In this document: positions 19,297-27,133 of the stretch, piece by piece
How the letters are laid out: each line of letters starts with the position of its first letter
Position numbering within the stretch: position 1 is the first letter of the stretch
Assembly: GCA_041905905.1 (NCBI GenBank)
Contig: JAYRKE010000007.1
Location: forward strand, 62,001-126,000
Length of the DNA stretch: 64,000 bases
From: Afipia sp017308495
GTDB lineage: Bacteria; Pseudomonadota; Alphaproteobacteria; Rhizobiales; Xanthobacteraceae
Direction of reading: 5' to 3'
Program-made: the position numbers and the translations under genes
Notes under the pieces: generated by a model
The model's database searches: none
What the model was told of the DNA's origin: nothing
Seen by the model: the letters and a program-made list of their open reading frames with translations, nothing else

Positions 19297-20196
19297 ATGG
19301 CCCGTGCCGCCACACTGCCGGTTCTCAACGGGGAATCCGGCCTCGCTCACTACCTGTCCGAAATCCGCAAGTTTCCGATGCTGGAGCCGCAGCAGGAGTA
19401 CATGCTTGCCAAGCGTTGGCGCGAGCATGACGACCGCGACGCGGCGCACAAGCTCGTCACCAGCCATCTCCGCCTCGTGGCCAAGATCGCCATGGGCTAT
19501 CGCGGCTATGGCCTGCCGATCTCCGAAGTGGTCTCTGAAGGCAACGTCGGCCTGATGCAGGCGGTGAAGCGGTTCGAGCCCGACAAGGGCTTCCGCCTCG
19601 CCACCTACGCCATGTGGTGGATCAAGGCGTCGATTCAAGAATACATCCTGCGTTCGTGGTCGCTCGTGAAGATGGGCACCACCGCGAACCAGAAGAAGCT
19701 GTTCTTCAACCTGCGCAAGGCCAAGAGCAAGATCTCGGCCCTGGAGGACGGCGATCTGCATCCGGATCAGGTCAAGAAGATCGCCACCACGCTGGGCGTG
19801 ACCGAGCAGGACGTCATCGACATGAATCGCCGCCTCGGCGGCGACGCCTCGCTCAACGCGCCGATCCGCGACGACGGCGAGCCCGGCGAATGGCAGGACT
19901 GGCTGGTGGACACCTCCCCGAGCCAGGAAGCCATCATCGCCGAGAGCGAGGAGCTGGATCATCGCCGCGCCGCGCTCGCCGGGGCGATGGGCGTGCTCAA
20001 CCCGCGCGAACGCCGCATCTTCGAGGCGCGGCGGCTGGCGGAAGACCCGATGACGCTGGAGGACCTCGCCGCCGAATTCGGCGTGTCGCGCGAGCGCGTG
20101 CGGCAGATCGAGGTCCGCGCCTTCGAGAAGGTGCAGGCGGCGGTGAAAAGCACCATCGCGCGGCAGGAGCACGCGGCGCTGGAGGCGGCGCACTGA
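19297..20196 (+). CDS. rpoH: RNA polymerase sigma-32 (heat shock) factor RpoH
   Basis: A 299-residue sigma-70 family factor that directs heat shock gene transcription. Region 2.4 (YAMWWIKASIQEYIL) is intact, and the RpoH box that distinguishes sigma-32 is visible as QKKLFFNLRKAKSK near residues 128-141. The region 4.2 helix-turn-helix (TLEDLAAEFGVSRERVRQIE) is at the C-terminus. A GGAGG site precedes the ATG. A strong terminator follows at 20256, so the gene is monocistronic. Alphaproteobacteria often carry several rpoH copies; which paralogue this is cannot be told here. Confidence 0.95.
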   Translation: MARAATLPVLNGESGLAHYLSEIRKFPMLEPQQEYMLAKRWREHDDRDAAHKLVTSHLRLVAKIAMGYRGYGLPISEVVSEGNVGLMQAVKRFEPDKGFRLATYAMWWIKASIQEYILRSWSLVKMGTTANQKKLFFNLRKAKSKISALEDGDLHPDQVKKIATTLGVTEQDVIDMNRRLGGDASLNAPIRDDGEPGEWQDWLVDTSPSQEAIIAESEELDHRRAALAGAMGVLNPRERRIFEARRLAEDPMTLEDLAAEFGVSRERVRQIEVRAFEKVQAAVKSTIARQEHAALEAAH

Positions 20197-20255
20197 ACCG
20201 CTGCGGGGCGTGAGCCTCTGCGTGGTGTGATCCTCGGCATCGTGAATGAATGCGA

Positions 20256-20281
20256 AAGCCGGCCTTGGGGCCGGCTTTTTT
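20256..20281 (+). terminator. Rho-independent terminator after rpoH
   Basis: AAGCCGGCC (20256-20264) pairs perfectly with GGCCGGCTT (20269-20277) around a TTGG loop and is followed by a T run. It is 60 bases after the rpoH stop. Confidence 0.93.
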
Positions 20282-20374
20282 GTTGAATCGCGTCCTCGTG
20301 CGGAGCGCAGATAAAAAACGGATGCTGTCCCCACGAAGGCGGGGACGACATTGCAAGTAGAGTGACGTCCTCTC

Positions 20375-20722
20375 TCACGACTCTCGCTCCCGCATTTGTT
20401 TTTTCATCTCGCGCCGCATCCGCTGCAATTCATCAAAGGCGAAATCGATCGCGAGGCCCCGCTCCAGAAATCCGAGCAGGCGCTGATGACGGCCCATAGC
20501 GCGACAGGAAAACGCCGGATCGATGCATCGCCGCGCGCGGCGGCAGGCGCGCTCCGGACAGGTGCGATAGGCGCGTCGCGCCTCCATTTCCCCACGCGCG
20601 ACGATGAGACCGCAGTAGTCATAGTCACGCGCAGCGTGCGCCGTACGACTCTCGTCGCTCATGCGCGGATTCTCCGTGCCGTCGAAACCATAAGGACCTT
20701 CGAGCCTGAACCGCGCCGTCAT
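20375..20722 (-). CDS. Hypothetical protein, Arg/Cys-rich
   Basis: A 115-residue protein not recognised. It has three spaced cysteines in an Arg-rich segment (TCPERACRRARRCIDPAFSC, about residues 62-81), which could bind a metal, and a charged helical C-terminus rich in Arg, Met and Lys. The ATG at 20722 has an AGGAG site eight bases upstream; an internal ATG at 20665 is possible. The frame continues upstream of 20722 without a good start. It is convergent with rpoH, separated from it by the terminator. Confidence 0.6.
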   Translation of the reverse strand: MTARFRLEGPYGFDGTENPRMSDESRTAHAARDYDYCGLIVARGEMEARRAYRTCPERACRRARRCIDPAFSCRAMGRHQRLLGFLERGLAIDFAFDELQRMRREMKKQMRERES

Positions 20723-21330
20723 CGGTAAGGCTCCTTGTGCTCGATGAGATGGATGGAACGGAAATGGATGGCGCACGCGCCGTCTGCCGCACGCATCGCG
20801 CACGCCGCCTCTTTCAACGATGCCCCTCGCACACATGAGGGGACGGAACGCCGAAAGGCGCAACGGACGGAGTGACGCGAAGCGGCAAGCCTGTCGTGTG
20901 GACAAGCCCGCATCGCGCATCGCCTTTCGGCGCACCGTCGCGGCGATTTTTGGCGGCGGGATCGTACTTCCGGGACAGGACGGGCGTTTCCGCCTCCGAT
21001 CCGGCGGGCTTTCGCCCGCCTTCATCCTGTCCGCGTCCAGCCATCGAAGGCAGAGCCACGTAGTTGGCCCGGACGATGACCCGCTGCCTCCCGGACGCGC
21101 GGGAGAGCGTCTCTCCCGCCCGCGCAGGCGCCGCCATCCCGCCCCGCGCCATCAAGCGTCCCTGGCAACGCCCCTCACGTGAGGCGGGATGCGCGGAAGA
21201 TGAATCAGACGGGAGAAATTGTCAAGGAATTTATTCCTTGTTGTATTGCAGATTTAATTTTCGCCTAAAAATCAAATGGACTTGAATAGCGCATCTAAAT
21301 ACTTCGATTTGATACCGAGACACATATCCC
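20723..21330. repeat. Hairpin-rich intergenic region
   Basis: No gene is evident in about 600 bases. The GC-rich part (20820-21190) holds several perfect hairpins: CCCCTC/GAGGGG at 20822-20841, GGCGGGC/GCCCGCC around 21003-21020, and GCGGGAGA/TCTCCCGC around 21099-21120. It resembles degenerate, repeated intergenic DNA common in this family. From about 21205 composition turns sharply AT-rich and leads into the next gene. Confidence 0.5.
21223..21240. promoter_or_regulatory. Perfect 8-base dyad upstream of the AT-rich orphan gene
   Basis: CAAGGAAT and ATTCCTTG are separated by TT, giving an 18-base symmetric element about 90 bases before the orphan gene. It may be an operator or a small hairpin; it has no following T run strong enough to be called a terminator. 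Confidence 0.45.
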
Positions 21331-21954
21331 ATGGCCAAACAAATTGCTTCTAGTCTTGCCGGCAAAAAAGACCTGATCTTTCACACCTACGACTCATTCT
21401 TGACTGCGCAGACACGATTGTTTTCGCGAGCCACCTCGCATGAGCGTTCCAAAAGTGAAGAACTCGTCCGCAGAAGCGAGCTATTATTTTTGGATGATCT
21501 TATAGCATTTTCCATTTCTGCCCGACGCCTTCTCGAACTCACCAAGCTCAAATCCTATGCGAATAAATTCACTATCGCGTATGCATTCCTGGATAACACC
21601 GAAGAACCTTACGTCGTTGGAAAATCAAATAGGAAAACTATCGGGTTTCTTACTCTAGTGAACAGAATAATCCATGCCTCAATGATTGTTCACTACGATG
21701 ACATGCTGAGCTGCAAGCTAGCATTTATGAAATTGGATGAGAAAACTCGCCACAAGATTATTTTCAATGAGCTTCCTAAGACACATCGCAAACACTTCGA
21801 ACAACTTCTTTTTATAGCTTCTGATGCAAATGATCCGGTTCTTATTTCACTCCTCGATACAATTAATGTATCGATCGCAATCGCAGAAAAGATCGTCGAT
21901 ACATGCGCTCAACAACATATCTTTCTCGAGTTGTCGTTGCGCGGAATCGATTGA
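21331..21954 (+). CDS. AT-rich orphan gene of unknown function
   Basis: A 207-residue, probably all-helical cytoplasmic protein that I do not recognise. It is rich in Lys, Ile, Leu and Phe, has no signal peptide or clear membrane span, and shows a His/Lys-rich centre (LPKTHRKHFEQLLF). By hand count, bases 21481-21600 hold 49 G or C out of 120, far below the flanking genes, and codons end often in A or T. The ribosome site is weak. Composition and isolation between repeat-rich stretches suggest acquisition from another genome. No function is proposed. Confidence 0.75.
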   Translation: MAKQIASSLAGKKDLIFHTYDSFLTAQTRLFSRATSHERSKSEELVRRSELLFLDDLIAFSISARRLLELTKLKSYANKFTIAYAFLDNTEEPYVVGKSNRKTIGFLTLVNRIIHASMIVHYDDMLSCKLAFMKLDEKTRHKIIFNELPKTHRKHFEQLLFIASDANDPVLISLLDTINVSIAIAEKIVDTCAQQHIFLELSLRGID

Positions 21955-22260
21955 ATCATCGTGTCATGATCGACATCAACGCAAAATAATCGCAACCAAA
22001 TGAAGTGCGGGGCCATCCGAAAAGCCAACGCAAATCGCTTACCCTCGACTACGGTTCACGCGGACGAAGTGAATGTCACGTTTTCCCCGTCCTGACGGGA
22101 GAGGTCGAACTGCGCAGCATGTCGGGTGAGGGGCCACTTCATCTCATTAAGAATCGCGGCATCGTATCTCGTGCAACGATGCCTCTCACCCCGCAAGCGC
22201 GGGGAGAGGGGGAGCACAGCGCGAAAGGGCTCCCCCCTCACGTCGTCCCGGAAGCGATTC
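21955..22260. repeat. Intergenic region with a strong hairpin repeat
   Basis: No gene seen. CCTCTCACCCCGC (22183-22195) can pair with GCGGGGAGAGG (22200-22210), a hairpin of the kind dispersed in Bradyrhizobium-type genomes. It may end transcription of the orphan gene from the left and of nothing evident from the right. Confidence 0.5.
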
Positions 22261-23247
22261 TCACTCCACCCGCGCGCCGGCGAACTTAACCACCTTCGCC
22301 CACTTCTCGGTTTCGGACGCGATGATCTTGCCGAAATCTTCCGGCGTGCCGATCAGCGTCACGCCGCCGAGTTCGGCGATCTTGGCCTTCATCGCCGGCT
22401 CGGCGAGGATCGCGTTCACTTCCTTGTTGAGCTTGTCGATGATCGGCCGCGGCGTCTTGGCAGGCGCGCCCATGCCGAACCACGCGCTCGCCTCGTAGCC
22501 CTTCACGGTGTCGCCGACGGTCGGCACGTCCGGCAGTTCCGCCGAGCGCTCGGTGGTGGTCACCGCCAGCGCCCGCAGGGTCCCGGCGCGGATGTGGGAA
22601 ATCGCCGACGGCAGGTTGTCGAACATCACCTGCACGCGGCCGCCCAGCATGTCGGTGATCGCCGGCGCCGAGCCGCGATAGGGCACGTGCTGCATCTCGA
22701 CGCCGGTCATGGCCTTGAACAGTTCGCCCGACAGATGGATCGAGGTGCCGTTGCCGCTCGAGGCCATGTTGACTTTGCCCGGATTGGCCTTGGCGTAGGC
22801 GATGAACTCCGCCACCGTCTTGGCCGGGAAATCCTTCGGCACGATCATCACGTTCGGCACCCGGGCGATGCCGGCTACCGGCGCGATGTCGCGAATGAAG
22901 TCGAACGGCAGCTTGGCGTAGAGCGAGGCATTGATGCCGTTGGCCGGGTTGACCAGCAACAGGGTGTAGCCGTCGGGATCGGCCGTCACCACCGCCTCGG
23001 TGCCGACATTGTTGCCGGCGCCGGGCTTGTTCTCGATGACGAACTGCTGGCCGAGCCGCTCCGACAGCCGCTGGCCGATCAGCCGGGCGAGAATGTCGGT
23101 GGCGCCGCCCGGGGGATAACCCACCACCCATTTCACCGGGCGCGACGGATAATCCTGCGCGGCGGCGCTGCCGAGGCCGGCGTCGAGGCTTAGGAATGCG
23201 GAGAAGCCCATCGCGATCAGGCCGATCGCGGCGCGTCGTGAGTTCAT
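22261..23247 (-). CDS. Bug family (TctC-like) tripartite tricarboxylate transporter substrate-binding protein
   Basis: A 328-residue periplasmic binding protein. A signal peptide covers about residues 1-30 (ending AAAQDYPSRP), after which the mature start YPSRPVKWVVGYPPGGATD and the PGAGNNVGTEAV segment are typical of the Bug family. Such proteins bind carboxylates or amides for tripartite uptake. No TctA or TctB membrane partner is nearby, which is usual for orphan Bug proteins. It is preceded by about 170 bases without a gene. The ligand is unknown. Confidence 0.92.
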   Translation of the reverse strand: MNSRRAAIGLIAMGFSAFLSLDAGLGSAAAQDYPSRPVKWVVGYPPGGATDILARLIGQRLSERLGQQFVIENKPGAGNNVGTEAVVTADPDGYTLLLVNPANGINASLYAKLPFDFIRDIAPVAGIARVPNVMIVPKDFPAKTVAEFIAYAKANPGKVNMASSGNGTSIHLSGELFKAMTGVEMQHVPYRGSAPAITDMLGGRVQVMFDNLPSAISHIRAGTLRALAVTTTERSAELPDVPTVGDTVKGYEASAWFGMGAPAKTPRPIIDKLNKEVNAILAEPAMKAKIAELGGVTLIGTPEDFGKIIASETEKWAKVVKFAGARVE

Positions 23248-23416
23248 GTGATGTCCTCCCGGCTGCCGCGACTTGCCGCGCGGTCAGCGTGTGCAAATGT
23301 CAACACGGGAAGACTAACAAACAAAATCCGCGGCGGCCAACAGGCTTGTGCCCCATCGCCGGCGCGCCGTGCGCCGCGCCCTTTGCGATGCGGTGCAACG
23401 TCAGAAGCTGCCGCGC

Positions 23417-24196
23417 TCAGCGCGGCTCGACCACGAGGGACTGGGTGGCACAGCCGAAATAGCCGTGGACGTCGGCAAGGCGGGACATGGCAAGGGCGGC
23501 CCCGTCGCGGCCGAGGATGGTCTGCGAATTGAGCAGGATCCAGTCGCCCACCGGCGGCCGCGCGAACGACACAGTGAGGTCGGCGTTCAGGAACGTCCAC
23601 TTGGTGATATCGAGAACCGACGACACGCCATTGCCGCAATCGGCGGCGACGGCCGCGCGCATCGCCGCCGAGGTCGGTGCGCCCTCGATCATCGGACGGT
23701 CGACGCGAAACCAGATGGCGCCGGGACCGGGCTGGAGAAATCCGCCGCGCACGGCGCGCAGCGTCAGCCCGCGAATAAACCGGCTTGAACTACCCGCCTC
23801 GTCCTCGCGTCCGGTCTCGGGGCCGGTGACGTCCAACAACGTCCCGTCCGACACGCCCGCCACATCCGGCAGCACCATGTCACGCGCGCGGACCTTGAGC
23901 ACGCTGGCACGCGCCACCTCGACGCCCTCCGCCAGCAGGCGGACGGAGCAGAGCTGGATCTTGCGGCCTTCGCGCACCACCTCAGCGGCGATAGTGAGCG
24001 GAGCCACCGGCACGGGGCGCATCAGGTCCACCGTCAGCCGCGCCACATGCATCGGCTGCGGCGTCGGGATGCGCTCCGCCGCCCACACCACCAGCGCCGA
24101 CGACGCGCCGCCATGCTGCATGGTGGGGTGCCACGGACCGCCGGCATGCGGACGGGTCTCCACCTCGTTGTGATCGACGCGAAACACGGCTTCCAT
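23417..24196 (-). CDS. TesB-like double hot-dog acyl-CoA thioesterase
   Basis: A 259-residue protein of the thioesterase family with two hot-dog domains. The N-terminal half has the HPTMQHGGASSALVVWAAERI segment, with the conserved glycine pair that lines the helix, and the C-terminal half carries the VSSVLDITKWTFLNADLTVSFARPP segment typical of 4HBT_3/TesB-like proteins. It probably hydrolyses acyl-CoAs. ATG at 24196 gives the family start. It lies 43 bases after the nitronate monooxygenase gene in the same direction, so the two are likely co-transcribed. Confidence 0.82.
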   Translation of the reverse strand: MEAVFRVDHNEVETRPHAGGPWHPTMQHGGASSALVVWAAERIPTPQPMHVARLTVDLMRPVPVAPLTIAAEVVREGRKIQLCSVRLLAEGVEVARASVLKVRARDMVLPDVAGVSDGTLLDVTGPETGREDEAGSSSRFIRGLTLRAVRGGFLQPGPGAIWFRVDRPMIEGAPTSAAMRAAVAADCGNGVSSVLDITKWTFLNADLTVSFARPPVGDWILLNSQTILGRDGAALAMSRLADVHGYFGCATQSLVVEPR

Positions 24197-24239
24197 GATG
24201 ATCCCGCTCACATCGTTGCGACAGACGCCGCCGCACAGC

Positions 24240-25208
24240 TCACAGCGGCGCATCCACGGCAGCGTCGTATTCGCGCTTGAGGCGCGCCACCAGCTCCGCC
24301 ACCGGCACCACCTTCTCCACCGAGCCGATGCCCTGCCCGCTGCCCCAGATCTCTTTCCACGCCTTGGGCTTGTTGCGCTCGCCGCTGGCGTCGGTCCCGA
24401 AGTTCATCTTGGAGGGATCGGACACCGGCAGGTTGTCCGGGTCCATGCCGGCAGCAACGATCGACGGCTTGAGGTAGTTGCCGTGCACGCCGGTGAACAG
24501 GTTGGAATAGACGATGTCCTCGGCGGACGACGTCGCGATCATGGACTTGTAGGCGTCCGGCGCGTTGGCCTCCGCCGTGGCGATGAAGGCCGAGCCGATA
24601 TAGGCGAAATCCGCGCCCAGCACCCGCGCGGCGCGGACGGCGCGGCCGTTGCCAATGGCCCCCGACAGCGCGATCGGCCCGTCGAACCACTGCCGGGTCT
24701 CGGCGACGAAGGCGAACGGCGACAGCGCGCCGGCATGGCCGCCCGCGCCCGCCGCTACCAGCACCAGGCCGTCGGCGCCCTTCTCCACCGCCTTGTGGGC
24801 GAACTTCTGGTTGATGACGTCGTGGAAGGTGATGCCGCCCCAGCCGTGCACCGCCTGATTGAGTTCCTCACGCGCGCCGAGCGAGGTGATGACCATCGGC
24901 ACCTTGTGCTTCTCGCAGACCGCAAGATCCTGATCGAGGCGGTTGTTCGACTTGTGCACGATCTGGTTGACCGCGTACGGCGCGGAGGGGCGATCCGGAT
25001 GCGCCTTGTCATGGGCCGCAAGCTCTTCCTTGATGCGATGCAGCCATTCGTCGAGCAGCGCCGCCGGGCGGGCGTTGAGCGCCGGAAACGAGCCGACGAT
25101 TCCCGCCTTGCACTGGGCGATCACCAGGTCCGGTCCCGACACGATGAACAGCGGCGAGCCGATCACCGGCAGCGACAGGCGACCTTTGAACAAGGCAGGC
25201 ATCGACAT
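24240..25208 (-). CDS. Nitronate monooxygenase / NAD(P)H-dependent flavin oxidoreductase
   Basis: A 322-residue FMN-binding TIM-barrel enzyme of the 2-nitropropane dioxygenase family. The N-terminal LPVIGSPLFIVSGPDLV, the DGLVLVAAGAGGHAG glycine-rich FMN loop and GADFAYIGSAFIATAEA phosphate-binding segment are typical. It oxidises nitronates or acts on related substrates with FMN. ATG at 25208 follows GAGGAATTTCAG, a good ribosome site; an alternative ATG is at 25226. The thioesterase gene follows 43 bases downstream. Confidence 0.9.
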   Translation of the reverse strand: MSMPALFKGRLSLPVIGSPLFIVSGPDLVIAQCKAGIVGSFPALNARPAALLDEWLHRIKEELAAHDKAHPDRPSAPYAVNQIVHKSNNRLDQDLAVCEKHKVPMVITSLGAREELNQAVHGWGGITFHDVINQKFAHKAVEKGADGLVLVAAGAGGHAGALSPFAFVAETRQWFDGPIALSGAIGNGRAVRAARVLGADFAYIGSAFIATAEANAPDAYKSMIATSSAEDIVYSNLFTGVHGNYLKPSIVAAGMDPDNLPVSDPSKMNFGTDASGERNKPKAWKEIWGSGQGIGSVEKVVPVAELVARLKREYDAAVDAPL

Positions 25209-25338
25209 CTGAAATTCCTCTTTCATATGGCGGGCCGCGGCGGACGCCGGCGGAGTGACCCCTGCCCGTACCAAAAAGGCACGGTGCAAACGCCACGGTC
25301 ATAAGGGCTTGTGGGCATTCTTGAAAGGGGGCCGTTTC

Positions 25339-25902
25339 TTACTGGCACACCGCGCGGGTGACAAAGTTCTCGGTCTGGCAGGCGCCTTGACCGGAAAAAT
25401 AGGCTTTTGCCGAGCATTTCTGGGCGGATTCGATATCGACGCCGCGCCCCTCGCTGAAACCCTTGCCCTTGCAGAGCTGGTCTGCCGCGGCCTTGCAGTC
25501 CGGCCCGCCATTGGCGGCGACCGGACAGAGGTTGCGGCCGGTCACCATGGTCTGGGCGGCCGGCGCCATCTGTTTCAGGCGGTCGGCGGCATCGCGGGTT
25601 CCGGACCCGAGCCCGCCCAGCGCATCGCCTGGGCTCGGCAGGGTCAGGCCGGAGGTGGAGTCCTTGAACAGCTTGCCGATCTCTTCCACCAGCCCGGGAT
25701 TGCCCCGCGGCGGCGCAACCGAAACCGGAGGCGGGCCCTGAAGCTGGGGTTGGGACTGAGGTTGGGGTTGGGACTGGGGTTGGGGCGGAGGCTGCTGCGG
25801 CCACGCAGCCGTCAGCATCAGACCCATCATCGCGGCCATTGCCACAGCCGGGAGAATCCGCCTCCCCGCTCTCGCGACCACTCCGTCCGCGTGAATCGAC
25901 AT
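25339..25902 (-). CDS. Secreted Pro/Gln-repeat and Cys-containing hypothetical protein
   Basis: A 187-residue protein with an N-terminal signal peptide (about residues 13-33, ending MLTAAW), then a low-complexity Pro-Gln repeat (about 35-60) and a C-terminal domain with six cysteines (NLCPVAANGGPDCKAAADQL and following), which probably form disulfides in the periplasm. It resembles uncharacterised Bradyrhizobium-type secreted proteins. The Pro-Gln DNA repeat is at about 25738-25797. No functional partner is nearby. Confidence 0.78.
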   Translation of the reverse strand: MSIHADGVVARAGRRILPAVAMAAMMGLMLTAAWPQQPPPQPQSQPQPQSQPQLQGPPPVSVAPPRGNPGLVEEIGKLFKDSTSGLTLPSPGDALGGLGSGTRDAADRLKQMAPAAQTMVTGRNLCPVAANGGPDCKAAADQLCKGKGFSEGRGVDIESAQKCSAKAYFSGQGACQTENFVTRAVCQ

Positions 25903-25962
25903 GGTGCTACGTTATCCCGACGCCATGACGGGAAAAAGGCCGGCCGAACACACCGGCGGCGC

Positions 25963-26544
25963 TCAAAACAGCCGGACGGCGATGATGAAGCCGAGCACCA
26001 GCACGCCGGCGCCGAGCGCCACCCACAGGCCGAGACGTTCCTCAATGACCCCGCGGATCCACGTGCCGTAACGGTTCAGCAGGATCGCGACGATGAAAAA
26101 CCGGCCGCCGCGCGCCACCAGCGACAGCAGCACGAAGGCGACGAGGTCGTAGCCGGCAAAGCCCGAGGTGATGGTGACGAGCTTGTAGGGGATCGGCGTC
26201 AGCCCCTTGAGCAGGATGATCCACGCGCCGTATTCGGCATAGCCGGCGCGGAATGCCTCGACCTTGTCGCCGTAGCCGTAGAGATTGATCAGCCATTGCC
26301 CGAGGCTGTCATAGAGCAGCGCGCCGATGGCGTAGCCGACCACCCCGCCCGCCACCGAGGTGACGGTGCACACCGTCGCGTAGAGCCACGCCTTCTGCGG
26401 CCGCGCCAGCGACATCGGCACCAGCATCACGTCCGGCGGGATCGGAAAGAACGAGCTTTCGGCGAAGGACACCATGCCCATCAGCCACAGCGCATAGGGC
26501 TTGTCGGCGGCGGCGATGCACCAGTCATACATTCGTCTCAGCAT
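25963..26544 (-). CDS. YqaA family inner membrane protein (DedA/SNARE-associated superfamily)
   Basis: A 193-residue membrane protein starting MLRRMYDWCIAAADKPYALW, with about four to five membrane spans. The ESSFFPIPPDVMLVPM segment is the hallmark of the YqaA branch of the DedA superfamily, and KGLTPIPYKLVTITSGFAG is the second conserved re-entrant motif. DedA-type proteins are implicated in lipid flipping. The frame extends 71 codons upstream over low-quality sequence, so ATG at 26544 is preferred. A hisE gene lies 77 bases upstream in the same direction. Confidence 0.88.
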   Translation of the reverse strand: MLRRMYDWCIAAADKPYALWLMGMVSFAESSFFPIPPDVMLVPMSLARPQKAWLYATVCTVTSVAGGVVGYAIGALLYDSLGQWLINLYGYGDKVEAFRAGYAEYGAWIILLKGLTPIPYKLVTITSGFAGYDLVAFVLLSLVARGGRFFIVAILLNRYGTWIRGVIEERLGLWVALGAGVLVLGFIIAVRLF

Positions 26545-26621
26545 GGCGCGATCAACCACCCTCCGGCTGATTTGTCCATGTGCGGATTGGCGCGGGGGCG
26601 CGAAAACGGCGGCTGCATCCC

Positions 26622-26975
26622 TCACGCCGCCTGCGGCGGAGCCCTGCGGGATTTCGTTCCGGCGGATTTCGGCAGCTTCTCGGCGATGCCCTGGCTGCGC
26701 TCGCGGCGGTCCATCTCGTCCCAGACGTCCTGCGGCCGGACTCCGGCCGCAACCCACAGCACCGACAGGTTGTAGAGCAGGTCGGCGCTTTCCCGGACCA
26801 CGGCCTCGGTGTCACCGCCGACCGCGTCGAGCAGCACCTCGATCGCTTCCTCGGCGACCTTGCGCGCCATTTTGGCCGGGCCGCGCTGGAACAGACGGGC
26901 GGTGCGCGACGTCGAAGGATCGAGATCCTTGGCCGCGACCACAGCGTGATAAAGCCGTTCCAGCGAATCACTCAT
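26622..26975 (-). CDS. hisE: Phosphoribosyl-ATP pyrophosphatase
   Basis: A 117-residue all-alpha NTP pyrophosphatase of the MazG superfamily that converts phosphoribosyl-ATP to phosphoribosyl-AMP in histidine synthesis. The conserved KMARKVAEEAIEVLLDA and ESADLLYNLSVLW segments provide the metal-binding acidic residues. It stands away from other his genes here, whereas hisE normally follows hisF; it may be a second copy. The Lys/Arg/Pro-rich tail (SAGTKSRRAPPQAA) is not part of the fold. Confidence 0.9.
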   Translation of the reverse strand: MSDSLERLYHAVVAAKDLDPSTSRTARLFQRGPAKMARKVAEEAIEVLLDAVGGDTEAVVRESADLLYNLSVLWVAAGVRPQDVWDEMDRRERSQGIAEKLPKSAGTKSRRAPPQAA

Positions 26976-27133
26976 GAGGCGAGGCTAGAGGAAATCCCTC
27001 GCCAGCGCGTTAACGCCAAATCAACAAAGCGCGAACACGAGATGACGCCGCCGCCAATGTGTGCTTGTCATCATCTCATGACATTACGGCCGGGCGCGCG
27101 GGCGCCGCGGCGCTTCCGGACGATGCCGCCACC

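Noticed and set aside
23417..25208. A phage or IS origin for the thioesterase and nitronate monooxygenase pair
   Set aside because: Composition matches surrounding genes and no transposase, inverted ends or direct repeats are seen.
25738..25797. A possible DNA repeat element inside the hypothetical secreted protein gene
   Set aside because: The repeat keeps the reading frame and encodes Pro-Gln units, so it is a protein low-complexity region.
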